Below are positions 27,975 through 36,925 of a stretch of 64,000 bases of DNA, piece after piece. A program made the position numbers and the translations under genes. The stretch covers positions 1 through 64,000 of the forward strand of contig NZ_FTNI01000011.1 of assembly GCF_900156315.1 (NCBI RefSeq), given 5' to 3'. The number at the start of each line of letters is the position of its first letter. The first letter of the stretch is position 1. Origin of the DNA: Microbispora rosea (GTDB taxonomy: Bacteria; Actinomycetota; Actinomycetes; Streptosporangiales; Streptosporangiaceae). A model generated the notes under the pieces. The model was not told the origin of the DNA, did not search any database, and worked only from the letters and a program-made list of their open reading frames with translations.

Positions 27975-29273
27975 GTGAAGAAACTCTCCTTTTCCCTGCA
28001 GTTGCTGCTCGGCCTGGTGATAGGCGCGGCCCTCGGGTTCGTCGCCCGCGCCGGTGACGTCACCTGGCTCACCACCACCCTCACCGAAGTCGGCAAGATC
28101 TTCGTCCAGCTCCTCAAGCTCGCGGTCGCGCCGCTGGTCTTCACCGCGGTCGTCGTCAGCGTGGCCAACCTGCGCAACGTCAGCGGCGCCGCCAGGCTCG
28201 CCGGCAAGACGCTGCTCTGGTTCCTGATCACCTCGCTGATCGCGGTGGTCTTCGGCATCGGCCTCGGCCTGATCCTCAATCCCGGCCAGGGCGTCACCAT
28301 CTCCACCGCCGGGGCGAAGGCCGTCGACCTGGAGGGCGCGGGAACCTGGCTGGACTTCCTGACCGGCATCATCCCGACCAACATCGTCACCGCCTTCACC
28401 GAGCTCAACGTCCTCCAGATCGTCTTCCTGGGGGTCGTCCTCGGCGCCGCCGCCCTGGCGGTCGGCGACAAGGCCGAGCCGTTCCTCGGCTTCAGCCGGT
28501 CCGTCCTCGAACTGGTCCAGAAGGCCCTGTGGTGGGTCATCAGGCTCGCCCCGATCGGCACCGCCGGCCTGATCGGCAAGTCCGTGGCCAGCTACGGCTG
28601 GGATCTGCTCGCCCCGCTCGCGAAGCTCAGCGCGGGCGTGTACATCGGCTGCCTGCTGGTGCTCCTGGTGAGCTACCCGCTGCTGCTCGCCTTCGTCGGC
28701 AAGGTCAGCCCGCTCACCTTCTACCGCAAGGCCTGGCCCGCGATCGAATTGGCCTTCGTCTCCCGTTCCTCGGTCGGGACCATGCCGCTCACCCAGCGGG
28801 TCACCACCGAGCGTCTGGGCGTGGACCGCGACTACGCCTCCTTCGCCGTGCCCTTCGGGGCGACGACCAAGATGGACGGCTGCGCCGCCATCTACCCCGC
28901 GCTCGCGGCGATCTTCGTGGCCCAGGTGTTCGGCGTCCATCTGGGCGTGGGCCACTACCTGCTGATCGCGTTCGTCTCCGTGGTCGGCTCGGCCGCGACC
29001 GCCGGTCTGACCGGCGCGATCGTGATGCTCACCCTGACCCTGAGCACGCTGGGCCTGCCCCTGGAGGGCGTCGGGCTGCTCCTGGCGATCGACCCGATCC
29101 TCGACATGATCCGTACCGCGACCAACGTCACGGGGCAGATGGTGGTGCCCGTCCTGGTCGCCCGTTCCGAGGGCCGTCTCGACGAGGAAGTGTTCAACGC
29201 TCCGGCGCAGTCTCTGGACGAAGCCCCGGTCGCGGTTCGTCCCGCGTCGGGTCCTGAGCCTGCTCTCACCTGA
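27975..29273 (+). CDS. Dicarboxylate/amino acid:cation symporter (DAACS), possible cystine transporter
   Basis: 432 residues; GTG start with GGAG eight bases upstream. The SDF fold is recognisable from APLVFTAVVVSVANL (HP1 side), the serine motif SRSSVGTMPLT, the TTKMDGCAA motif in place of NMDGT, and DPILDMIRTATNVTGQ in TM8, where the Arg that often contacts an acidic substrate is kept. It is a multi-span membrane protein driving uptake with sodium or protons. Family members carry glutamate, aspartate, succinate, serine or cystine (TcyP). The Cys-bearing leader peptide immediately upstream points to cystine or another sulfur amino acid, but this is an inference. Confidence 0.9.
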   Translation: MKKLSFSLQLLLGLVIGAALGFVARAGDVTWLTTTLTEVGKIFVQLLKLAVAPLVFTAVVVSVANLRNVSGAARLAGKTLLWFLITSLIAVVFGIGLGLILNPGQGVTISTAGAKAVDLEGAGTWLDFLTGIIPTNIVTAFTELNVLQIVFLGVVLGAAALAVGDKAEPFLGFSRSVLELVQKALWWVIRLAPIGTAGLIGKSVASYGWDLLAPLAKLSAGVYIGCLLVLLVSYPLLLAFVGKVSPLTFYRKAWPAIELAFVSRSSVGTMPLTQRVTTERLGVDRDYASFAVPFGATTKMDGCAAIYPALAAIFVAQVFGVHLGVGHYLLIAFVSVVGSAATAGLTGAIVMLTLTLSTLGLPLEGVGLLLAIDPILDMIRTATNVTGQMVVPVLVARSEGRLDEEVFNAPAQSLDEAPVAVRPASGPEPALT

Positions 29274-29303
29274 GTCTCCTGCCCCTCCGGTCTGCCGGCG
29301 GGG

Positions 29304-29342
29304 ACGGCCTCGCCCACGACGTCGCGTCGTGGGCGAGGCCGT
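29304..29342 (+). terminator. Strong intrinsic terminator
   Basis: Perfect 18-bp stem (29304-29321 with 29325-29342), 3-base loop, followed by TTCT. It closes the leader-symporter unit. Confidence 0.9.
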
Positions 29343-29367
29343 TTCTGTGCGAGCAGCCGTGCACGGT

Positions 29368-29398
29368 GATACGTGCCTGAGCGGCCGCCGATACACGG
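29368..29398 (+). promoter_or_regulatory. GATAC repeats before the M1 peptidase gene
   Basis: GATAC occurs at 29368 and 29390, exactly 22 bases apart, with a degenerate GAGCG between them at 29379, giving an 11-base phase. OmpR-family regulators bind direct repeats spaced this way. The same CCGATACACGG 11-mer recurs before the DD-carboxypeptidase gene at 33420-33430. Confidence 0.5.
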
Positions 29399-29482
29399 TG
29401 CAGGCGGCGCGGACACATGCCCCACCCACGATGGGCGGAGCGCGCGAACCCAGCGCGCCTTCTCACCGGAGGTGGTCGATCG

Positions 29483-31120
29483 ATGTTCTCTGCCCGCATG
29501 CCCGGCCTGCGACCGCGGCCCGGCGCCGACAGCACCCGCTCACGCGCGCCCCAGCCGTCGGGCCGGTCGCCCCGGCCGCCTCGGCGCCGCAGGCGGGGAT
29601 CGCTCAGCGCGCTGGCGGCGACGGGCGCGCTGGCGTTGGCGGTCTCCGCGTGCGCCGCGGCGGCCCAGACCGGTGACACCGCCGCGACCGCCAAAGGTGA
29701 CGTCCGCGCCGGCGCGTCCACGACGGACGGCCGGACGCCCCGGCCCGGCGCCCACAGCGCCGGTGACCCGCTCTTCACCTACCTCGGGAACGGCGGCTAC
29801 GACGTCGCCTCCTACGACATCCGGTACGACTACCGTGCCGGCACCACGAAGATGAACTCCTCCGTGCGCATCACGGCCACGGCGAAACAGGCTCTGTCCA
29901 GCTTCAGCCTGGATTCGAAGGTGGACCGCGTCGACTCGGTGTCCGTACAGGGCGAGCGGGCCGCGTTCACGGTGTCCGGCGAGAAGCTCGTGATCACGCC
30001 GCGGCATGCCCTGCGCGAAGGCGAGTCCTTCCGTGTCGACGTCTCCTACCGCGTCGACCGCGCGGACGACACGCGGTCGCCCTCCTACCCGCCCACGGCG
30101 CACTACCTGCAGGCCTGGCTCGAAAAGGACGACGGTTTCGCGGTCATGGGTCAGCCCGACCGCGCCCACATGTTCTTCCCCGGCAACGACCACCCCAGCG
30201 ACAAGGCCCGCTTCACCTTCCGCGTCACCACGCCCAAGAACCTCCAGGCGGTGGCGAGCGGAACGCTGCGGTCGCGCAAGACCACCGGGGACCGTACGAC
30301 CTACACCTACACCACCCGCGATCCCATCCCGACCCACGTGGCTCAGGTCGCCGTCGGCCGCTTCACGAAGGTGACGGCGCGCGGGCCCCACGGCCTGCCG
30401 ATCCGCAGCCACCTCGCGACGGCCCGGTACAAGGCGGCGAAGGCCCAGGTGGACGACATCCCGGACCAGGTCGCCTGGGTGGAGAAGGAGATCGGCCGCA
30501 GGTATCCGTTCGAGACCTACGGGGTGCTGGGGGTGCCGGGAGACTACGACGGCGTCGCCCTGGAGTCCGCGACGCTTTCCACGTTCAGCGTCGAAGGACT
30601 GACGCGTCCGGCCGAGGAGATCGTGCCGACCATGATCCACGAGTTGGTCCACCAGTATTTCGGTGACGCCGTCTCCGTGCGCACCTGGAACGACATGTGG
30701 ATCAGCGAGGGCCACGCCGAGTACTACCAGCTGCTCTATTCCGTGGCGAAGGGGTATCGGAAGCTCGACGAGGTCCTGAAGCAGCGCTACGAGTTCGAGT
30801 TCGACAAGCGGGTCGAGTCCGGGCCTCCCGCGCGGCTCAAGACGGCGCAGGACGTGCTGACCGGCGGGAACAACGGGGGCCTGCTGATGCTCGCGGGCCT
30901 GCGTCAGCAGGTCGGCGACTCCGTCTTCAAGAAGATCGAGCAGACGTTCTACGACCGATACCTGGGCAGGTCCGCGACCACGAAGGACTACATCGACGTG
31001 GCCAACCGCGTCAGCGGGCGCGACCTCACCTCCTACATCGAAGGCTGGCTCTACGGGGCCCAGGTGCCTCCGATGCCGGGCCACCCGGACTGGAAGCGAG
31101 CGGCGGCCCCGGCCTCCTGA
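29483..31120 (+). CDS. M1-family zinc metallopeptidase lipoprotein
   Basis: 545 residues. The ATG at 29483 has GGAGGT upstream. After a long Arg-rich start, a hydrophobic stretch ends in a lipobox (VSAC, Cys 57), so it should be a lipoprotein on the outer face of the membrane. The N-terminal beta-domain of aminopeptidase N comes first. The catalytic HELVHQYFGD (His386, Glu387, His390) and WISEGHAEY (Glu409) follow, giving HExxH-x18-E as required for zinc. The GAMEN exopeptidase motif is replaced by VALESATL. It heads a group with a two-component system and a DD-carboxypeptidase lipoprotein, suggesting envelope-related peptide turnover. Confidence 0.92.
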   Translation: MFSARMPGLRPRPGADSTRSRAPQPSGRSPRPPRRRRRGSLSALAATGALALAVSACAAAAQTGDTAATAKGDVRAGASTTDGRTPRPGAHSAGDPLFTYLGNGGYDVASYDIRYDYRAGTTKMNSSVRITATAKQALSSFSLDSKVDRVDSVSVQGERAAFTVSGEKLVITPRHALREGESFRVDVSYRVDRADDTRSPSYPPTAHYLQAWLEKDDGFAVMGQPDRAHMFFPGNDHPSDKARFTFRVTTPKNLQAVASGTLRSRKTTGDRTTYTYTTRDPIPTHVAQVAVGRFTKVTARGPHGLPIRSHLATARYKAAKAQVDDIPDQVAWVEKEIGRRYPFETYGVLGVPGDYDGVALESATLSTFSVEGLTRPAEEIVPTMIHELVHQYFGDAVSVRTWNDMWISEGHAEYYQLLYSVAKGYRKLDEVLKQRYEFEFDKRVESGPPARLKTAQDVLTGGNNGGLLMLAGLRQQVGDSVFKKIEQTFYDRYLGRSATTKDYIDVANRVSGRDLTSYIEGWLYGAQVPPMPGHPDWKRAAAPAS

Positions 31121-31219
31121 CGTTTCCCCGCCGTCACGCCACCGAAGAGGGGAGCACCGGGTGCGTCCTTATAAGCTCGCAAGCGCACTATTCGCCGCTT
31201 TTGGGGAGATATTTCGGGT

Positions 31220-32017
31220 TTGGATGTCAAGAGCGGGCCGCAGGCCCCTGTCACCGTGCTGCTCGTCGAGGACGACGAGGTGATCCGCAAGACGGTCGGG
31301 ATGGCCCTGGAACGCTACGGCTACGCGGTGTCGACCGCCGGCGACGGCCTGACCGGCCTGGAGCTCTTCCGGGAGGGGCGGCACGACCTGCTGCTGCTGG
31401 ACGTGATGCTGCCGGGCCTGGACGGCATCGGCCTGTGCCGCAGGGTCAGGGAGACCAGCCTGATCCCGATCCTGATGATGTCCGCGCGCGGTGACTCGCT
31501 GGACGTGGTGTCGGGCCTGGAGGCGGGGGCGGACGACTACGTCGTCAAGCCGGTCGACACCGGTGTGCTGGTGGCCAGGATCCGCTCACTGCTGCGCCGG
31601 GCGACGTTCACCCCCGCTCGCGAGCCCGCCCCCGGACACGGGCCCGCTCCCGCGTACGGGCCCGCTCCCGCCCAGGGGCCCGCTTTGCAGCACGGGCCGG
31701 ACGATCCCCCCGAACCCGCGTCCGGCGGGACGGGCGACCTCGTCTTCGGCGACCTGGCCATCGACACCCACGGCCTGGAGGTGCGCCTGGCCGGCGAGCC
31801 GGTCGCGCTCGCCCCCACCGAGCTTCGGCTGCTGCTGGAGTTCGCGGCCAATCCGGGGATCGTGCTCGACCGGCAGACGCTGCTGCGCAACGTCTGGGAC
31901 TACGGCTGGGACGGCGACAGCCGCGTCGTGGACCTGTGCGTGCAGCGGTTGCGCAAGAAGATCGGCGCCGACCGGATCGAGACCGTCCGCGGTTTCGGCT
32001 ACAAGCTGCGGCGCTGA
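31220..32017 (+). CDS. OmpR-family response regulator
   Basis: 265 residues. The receiver domain has the acidic pocket VEDDE, the phospho-acceptor Asp in LLLLDVMLPG and the Lys of YVVKPVD. A C-terminal winged helix follows with LAPTELRLLLEF, NVWDYGWDGDSRVVDLCVQRLRKKIG and the GFGYKL wing. The linker between them is long and rich in GPAP repeats (about 30 residues), which is unusual. No ATG is near; a TTG with GGGGAG upstream is the only start that keeps the first beta-strand. It is followed one base later by its histidine kinase. Confidence 0.9.
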   Translation: MDVKSGPQAPVTVLLVEDDEVIRKTVGMALERYGYAVSTAGDGLTGLELFREGRHDLLLLDVMLPGLDGIGLCRRVRETSLIPILMMSARGDSLDVVSGLEAGADDYVVKPVDTGVLVARIRSLLRRATFTPAREPAPGHGPAPAYGPAPAQGPALQHGPDDPPEPASGGTGDLVFGDLAIDTHGLEVRLAGEPVALAPTELRLLLEFAANPGIVLDRQTLLRNVWDYGWDGDSRVVDLCVQRLRKKIGADRIETVRGFGYKLRR

Positions 32018-32018
32018 C

Positions 32019-33377
32019 GTGAGCGCCGAGCCCGCCGAGACCCGCCGTACGACGTGGAACCGGCGGCGGACGCCGCCGGACCCCCGGCACCCGCCGCGCA
32101 CCCGGGTGCCGCTGAACGCCCTGTCACTCGTGAATTCCCTGTCGCTGCTGGACCCCCGGTCGCTCCGATGGAAGATCGCCGCGCTGGTGGCGGCGGCGTC
32201 CTGCGCGGTCGCCGTGGCGGTCGGGGTGCTGGTGCACACGACGACGTACGACTGGTCGCTCAACGTGGGCAGGACCGCCGCGCTCCAGGCCGCCATAAGC
32301 GCGGCGACCGGCGGCGGGGACCAGACCGGCACGGTTCTCCAGGACCCGGCCGTGCTGCCGCCGGAACTGCTGCGGCAGGCGGCGGCAGGGGAACCGGTCA
32401 CCTGGTACGACGACACGAAACCCGACGAGCCCTGGATGTGGGCGGCCGTCCGCGACGGCGGCCGCGTGCTGGCCGTCAAGGTGGACATGGGTGCCGAGCG
32501 GCGCAGCCTCCAGGCCCTCGACCGGCATATCGTCATGGCCACGCTGGCCGCGCTCGCGATCGTGGTGCCCCTCGCGGCGCTGGTCGCCGAACTGCCGAAC
32601 CGGCGCCTGCGGCGCGTGGCGGGAACGGCCCGGCGCATCGCGGGCGGAGACCTCGACGCCAGGATCGGGGCGGGGGGCCGGACCCGTGACGAGATCGGCG
32701 AGATCTCGGCGGCCGTCGACTCGATGGCGGGCGCGCTGCAGGAACGGCTGCTCACCGAGCAGCGCTTCACCGCGGATGTGGCCCACGAGCTGCGTACCCC
32801 GCTCATGGGCTTGATCACCTCGGCGGAGCTGCTCCCGGAGGGAGAGATCACCGAGCTGGTACGTGACCGGGTCGGTGTGCTGCGCGCGCTGGTCGAGGAT
32901 CTGTTGGAGATCTCCCGCCTGGACGCGGGCGCAGAGCGGGCCGAACAGGTGCCGGTGCCGCTGGGCGAGGTCGTCGAGGAGTCGGTGCGCCGGACCGGGC
33001 TCCCGGCCAGGGTGGAGGTGACCGGTCATCCCGTGGCCGACACCGACCCGCGTCGTCTTGACCGGATCATCGCCAACCTGGTCGCCAACGCGCACCGCCA
33101 CGGGCGGCCTCCGGTCGAGGTCGGCGTGTGCGGCACGACGATCGTCGTGCGCGACCACGGACCCGGGTTCCCCGGCACGCTGCTGGCGGAAGGGCCCCGG
33201 CGCTTCCGTACGGGTGCGGAGGAACGCGGCAGGGGACACGGCCTGGGGCTGACGATCGCCCTCGGCCAGGCGCAGGTGATCGGCGCGTCGCTCGACTTCG
33301 CCAACGCTCCCGACGGCGGCGCGGTCGCCACCGTCCGCCTCGACGCCGGCGCCCGCGACCGGCACACGGGCGTATAG
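32019..33377 (+). CDS. Membrane sensor histidine kinase
   Basis: 452 residues from a GTG start placed one base after the response regulator stop, so the pair is co-translated. Two membrane helices (about residues 52-72 and 170-195) flank a short outer sensor region of about 95 residues. A HAMP linker follows, then the HisKA box FTADVAHELRTPLMGL with the phospho-His, then the ATPase domain with NLVANAHRHGR (N box), VRDHGPGFP and GHGLGLTIA. It should phosphorylate the adjacent OmpR-type regulator. The signal is unknown; the flanking M1 peptidase and DD-carboxypeptidase suggest cell-envelope stress. Confidence 0.93.
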   Translation: MSAEPAETRRTTWNRRRTPPDPRHPPRTRVPLNALSLVNSLSLLDPRSLRWKIAALVAAASCAVAVAVGVLVHTTTYDWSLNVGRTAALQAAISAATGGGDQTGTVLQDPAVLPPELLRQAAAGEPVTWYDDTKPDEPWMWAAVRDGGRVLAVKVDMGAERRSLQALDRHIVMATLAALAIVVPLAALVAELPNRRLRRVAGTARRIAGGDLDARIGAGGRTRDEIGEISAAVDSMAGALQERLLTEQRFTADVAHELRTPLMGLITSAELLPEGEITELVRDRVGVLRALVEDLLEISRLDAGAERAEQVPVPLGEVVEESVRRTGLPARVEVTGHPVADTDPRRLDRIIANLVANAHRHGRPPVEVGVCGTTIVVRDHGPGFPGTLLAEGPRRFRTGAEERGRGHGLGLTIALGQAQVIGASLDFANAPDGGAVATVRLDAGARDRHTGV

Positions 33378-33419
33378 CCCCCGGAAGGCCACCGGCGGGC
33401 GCCGGCGCAGGCCGAGGAG

Positions 33420-33438
33420 CCGATACACGGCGGATACG
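33420..33438 (+). promoter_or_regulatory. GATAC direct repeats before the DD-carboxypeptidase gene
   Basis: GATAC at 33422 and 33433, spaced 11 bases, within CCGATACACGGCGGATACG. Matches the motif upstream of the M1 peptidase gene; candidate site for the two-component regulator encoded between them. Confidence 0.5.
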
Positions 33439-33553
33439 CAGCCGCGCGAGATTCGAGCGGTTGCCGACTTCCCGCCGCGGCGGCACGGACATTCGTCCCG
33501 CACAGGGTGGGTGACGTGCGCAAACGCGCACCGATCACCCGGAGGTGCCTTCC

Positions 33554-34576
33554 ATGCTCCCAGCCCGCCTGTCCGTCGTTCCCGCCGGAGAGCGGCCGGT
33601 CGACCGTCCGGCCCTGTCGCTCCGCCACCGTCGCTCCCTCCGCCTCGCGGCCTCGATGTGGGCCGTCGTCCTCATCGTCGCCGCGGCCGGCGGCTGCTTC
33701 GGATCTCCCGTAGGCGACGAGAACACGACGGACGAGGGCCTCGCGGCCGGAATGGCACTGCCGTGGCCGCAGGACGGCCAGACGAGCGTCATGGTCGAGG
33801 GCCTCGGCGATCTCGGCAGCAAGGGGGAGCGGGAGCCGGTGCCGATCGCGAGCGTCACCAAGGTGATGACCGCGTACGTGATCCTCAGCGAGCATCCGCT
33901 GAAGGGAGCCGCCGCCGGGCCGGTCATCGAGGTCGACAGGCAGGCCGCGGAGGAGTCGTCGTCCCGCGAGGAGTCGAGCGCGCCGGTCAGGGAGGGCCAG
34001 AGGTTCACCGAGCGTCAGATGCTCGAACTGATGCTGATCCCCTCGGGCAACAACATCGCCCGCCTGCTCGCCCGCTGGGACGCCGGATCCCAGGAGGCGT
34101 TCGTGGTGAAGATGAACCGGGCCGCGGCCCGCCTCGGCATGACCCACACCACCTACACCGGTGCCAGCGGCATCGAGCCGACAACCGTGAGCACCGCCGT
34201 GGACCAGCTGAGGCTGGCCCGGCGGGTGATGAAGGACCCGGTGTTCCGCTCGATCGTCGCCAAGCCCGAGGTCACGATCCCCGGGGTCCCCGGCGTGATC
34301 GTCAACACCAACACGCTGCTCGGCAGGTCAGGCGTCATCGGCCTCAAGACCGGCTCCACCACGCCGGCCGGCGGCGCCCTGATGTGGGCGGCCGAGGCCG
34401 TTGCCGCCGGCCGCACGTGGCTGATCCTCGGCGTCGTCCTGCACCAGGACGCCGGCTCGCCCCCCGCGACCGGCCTGCGGACCGCCCTGGACCGCAGCCG
34501 GACACTGATCGACGCGGTCCGTGAGTCGCTCGATTCCCTGGTCGCGGCACAGGGCCCGAGCGAGCAGGACACCTGA
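33554..34576 (+). CDS. D-alanyl-D-alanine carboxypeptidase (S11) lipoprotein
   Basis: 340 residues from the ATG at 33554, with GGAGGT seven bases upstream (an in-frame GTG at 33545 overlaps it). The N-terminus has a basic region, a hydrophobic helix and the lipobox AAAGGC, so it is likely lipid-anchored outside. The three S11 motifs are in order: SVTK (nucleophile Ser), SGN in [12 protein letters not shown], and KTG in [13 protein letters not shown]. It would trim the terminal D-Ala of peptidoglycan stem peptides and be sensitive to beta-lactams. It follows the two-component system and shares an upstream GATAC motif with the M1 peptidase gene. Confidence 0.92.
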   Translation: MLPARLSVVPAGERPVDRPALSLRHRRSLRLAASMWAVVLIVAAAGGCFGSPVGDENTTDEGLAAGMALPWPQDGQTSVMVEGLGDLGSKGEREPVPIASVTKVMTAYVILSEHPLKGAAAGPVIEVDRQAAEESSSREESSAPVREGQRFTERQMLELMLIPSGNNIARLLARWDAGSQEAFVVKMNRAAARLGMTHTTYTGASGIEPTTVSTAVDQLRLARRVMKDPVFRSIVAKPEVTIPGVPGVIVNTNTLLGRSGVIGLKTGSTTPAGGALMWAAEAVAAGRTWLILGVVLHQDAGSPPATGLRTALDRSRTLIDAVRESLDSLVAAQGPSEQDT

Positions 34577-34758
34577 CACAGGTGTGGCGGGGTGCATGTG
34601 CGGGGTCCGCGTCCCGGAAACCGGTGGATCGAGGGGGAGGAGTGGCAGGCGGAGCGCGCGGATCGGCCGTGGGGTGCGAGGCCGTTGCGGCGGACCCAGT
34701 TCGCCGTACCCGAATTCGCCGGACGGAATTTGTCGGACCCGCCCGGCACGATTGCCGC

Positions 34759-36846
34759 ATGACCGAAGCGCCCCCCATCGACGCGATTCCCGACGAGATC
34801 GCCTACGCCGAAGCGGTCCGGCTGGCGGCCGACGCGGCCGCGGCCTACTACGGTGACGGCACCTCCCCATTGGACGACGACGCCTACGACAGGCTCGTCC
34901 GCGGCATCGCCGCCTACGAGAAGGCGCACCCCGATCAGGTGCTGCAGGCCTCGCCGACGGGCAGGGTCGCCGGAGTCGTGGGCGATGTCCCGCACACCGT
35001 GCCCATGCTCAGCCTGGACAACGTGTTCGGGCCCGAGGAACTGTCCGGCTGGGCCGCCTCGCTGGAACGCCGGCTGGGCCGTCCCGTGAGCGCATGGTCG
35101 GTGGAGCCGAAGCTGGACGGGCTGGCGATCGCCGCCCGCTATCGCGACGGCCGTCTCGTCCAGCTGGTCACCCGCGGCGACGGGAGCGCGGGCGAGGACG
35201 TCTCCCACGCGATCGGCACGATCGCCGGTCTCCCCGGACGGCTGGCCGGCCCGGTGACGGTGGAGCTGCGTGGCGAGGTGATGATGACCGCGCGGCAGTT
35301 CGAGGAGGCGTGCGCGAAACGGCAGGCCCACGACGGGACCACCTTCGCGAACCCGCGCAGCGCCGCCGCGGGCACGCTGCGGGCGCAGGACCGGCCGTAC
35401 GTGTGCGAGCTGACGTTCTTCGGGTACGGCGCACTGCCGCTGCCCGATGACACCTCCGGCCTCGCGCGGCGGCTGCGGGAGTCGCCGCACAGCCAGGTGA
35501 TGGACTGGGTCGCCGCGCAGGGGGTGCAGACCACGGCCGGGACCGCGGTCGCCGGGATCGTCGCGACGAGTGTGGAGCAGGTGCAGCAGCGGGTCGGGGA
35601 GATCGCGGCCGTGCGGCCGGAGCTGCCCTTCGGGATCGACGGCATCGTGATCAAGGCGGACGACGCGGCGGATCAGGCGCAGGCCGGGTTCGGCTCGCGG
35701 GCGCCGCGGTGGGCGATCGCCTACAAGCTGCCCGCCGTGCAGAAGATCACAAAGCTGCTCGGCGTGGAGTGGAACACCGGGCGGACCGGCGTGATCGCCC
35801 CGCGGGCGGTTCTGGAGCCGGTGGAGCTGGACGGTTCGGTCGTGACGTACGCGACGCTGCACAATCCCTCCGACATCACGCGCCGCGGGCTGATGCTGCG
35901 CGACAGCGTCGTCGTCTACAAGGCCGGCGACGTGATCCCGCGGGTGGAGTCCCCGGTGGTGCACCTGCGGACCGGCGACGAGCAGCCCATCGTGTTCCCG
36001 GAGGTGTGCCCGGCCTGCGGCGGTGAGATCGACACCTCCCAGGAGCGGTGGAGGTGCGTGCGAGGCCGGAGCTGCCGCGCGATCGCCTCGATCCGGTACG
36101 CGGTGGGCCGCGACCAATTGGACGTGGAAGGGCTGGCCGACAACCGCGTCCAGCAGATGCTGGACGCCGGGTTGATCGCCGACTTCGGCGACCTGTTCTC
36201 CCTCACCCGCGAGCGGCTGCTGGACCTGGAGCGGATGGGGGAGGTGTCCACCGACAACCTCCTCGCGGCCATCGGCAGGGCCACGACCAGACCGCTGAGC
36301 CGGGTGTTCTGCGCGCTGGGGGTCAGGGGGACGGGCCGCTCGATGAGCCGCCGCATCGCCCGGCACTTCGGCACCATGGAGGCCATCCGCGCGGCCGACG
36401 CCGAGGCGTTCCAGAAGGTGGACGGCATCGGTCCGGAGAAGGCGCCCGTGATCGTCGCCGAGCTGGCCGAGCTGAGCGACCTCATCGACAAGCTCGTCCG
36501 CGCCGGAGTGAACATGGTCGAGCCCGGCGTGGCGGCGGTGGCCGGTGACGAGGGCGGCACGACCATCCCGACGCCGGGCGGCGACGAGCCGGCCGCTCTG
36601 CCGCTGACCGGGATGACGGTCGTGGTCACGGGCGCGATGAGTGGGCGGCTGGCGGCGCTGTCCCGCACCCAGATGAACGAGCTCGTCGAACGGGCCGGAG
36701 GCCGGGCCTCGTCCAGCGTCTCCGCGAAGACCTCACTGGTCGTCGCGGGCGACAACGCGGGATCCAAGCGGGCCAAGGCCGAATCCCTGGGCGTGCGGGT
36801 CGTCTCCCCCGAGGAGTTCGCCGAGACGGTCGCCCAGCTGTTGTAG
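34759..36846 (+). CDS. ligA: NAD-dependent DNA ligase
   Basis: 695 residues. The domain order is complete: an N-terminal Ia region ([20 protein letters not shown]) for NMN binding, adenylation domain with active-site Lys in [13 protein letters not shown] fold, a four-Cys zinc finger (CPACGG then CVRGRSC), helix-hairpin-helix repeats ([11 protein letters not shown]) and a C-terminal BRCT domain (about residues 615-695). It seals nicks in DNA using NAD. Genes usually linked to the main actinobacterial ligA, such as gatCAB, are absent here, so it could be a second copy; this cannot be settled from one window. The 182 bases upstream hold no gene. Confidence 0.95.
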   Translation: MTEAPPIDAIPDEIAYAEAVRLAADAAAAYYGDGTSPLDDDAYDRLVRGIAAYEKAHPDQVLQASPTGRVAGVVGDVPHTVPMLSLDNVFGPEELSGWAASLERRLGRPVSAWSVEPKLDGLAIAARYRDGRLVQLVTRGDGSAGEDVSHAIGTIAGLPGRLAGPVTVELRGEVMMTARQFEEACAKRQAHDGTTFANPRSAAAGTLRAQDRPYVCELTFFGYGALPLPDDTSGLARRLRESPHSQVMDWVAAQGVQTTAGTAVAGIVATSVEQVQQRVGEIAAVRPELPFGIDGIVIKADDAADQAQAGFGSRAPRWAIAYKLPAVQKITKLLGVEWNTGRTGVIAPRAVLEPVELDGSVVTYATLHNPSDITRRGLMLRDSVVVYKAGDVIPRVESPVVHLRTGDEQPIVFPEVCPACGGEIDTSQERWRCVRGRSCRAIASIRYAVGRDQLDVEGLADNRVQQMLDAGLIADFGDLFSLTRERLLDLERMGEVSTDNLLAAIGRATTRPLSRVFCALGVRGTGRSMSRRIARHFGTMEAIRAADAEAFQKVDGIGPEKAPVIVAELAELSDLIDKLVRAGVNMVEPGVAAVAGDEGGTTIPTPGGDEPAALPLTGMTVVVTGAMSGRLAALSRTQMNELVERAGGRASSSVSAKTSLVVAGDNAGSKRAKAESLGVRVVSPEEFAETVAQLL

Positions 36847-36898
36847 GCGCCCCTGTCCGCCGCGCACGGCCACACGCGGCGGGCGAGACGAGCAACTC

Positions 36899-36917
36899 AG
36901 GGAGTGTCCGGCAGATG
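36899..36917. repeat. Relic terminal repeat of the MITE family
   Basis: AGGGAGTGTCCGGCAGATG matches 16 of 19 bases of the outer end of the element at 23734-23891 read on the other strand. No matching second end is seen nearby, so it is at most a solo remnant, lying between ligA and the histidine kinase gene. Confidence 0.35.
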
Positions 36918-36925
36918 TGGCCGCT

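Noticed and set aside
30697..31494. Open frame spanning the end of the M1 gene and the start of the response regulator
   Set aside because: It is out of frame with both neighbours, lacks motifs and has shadow composition.
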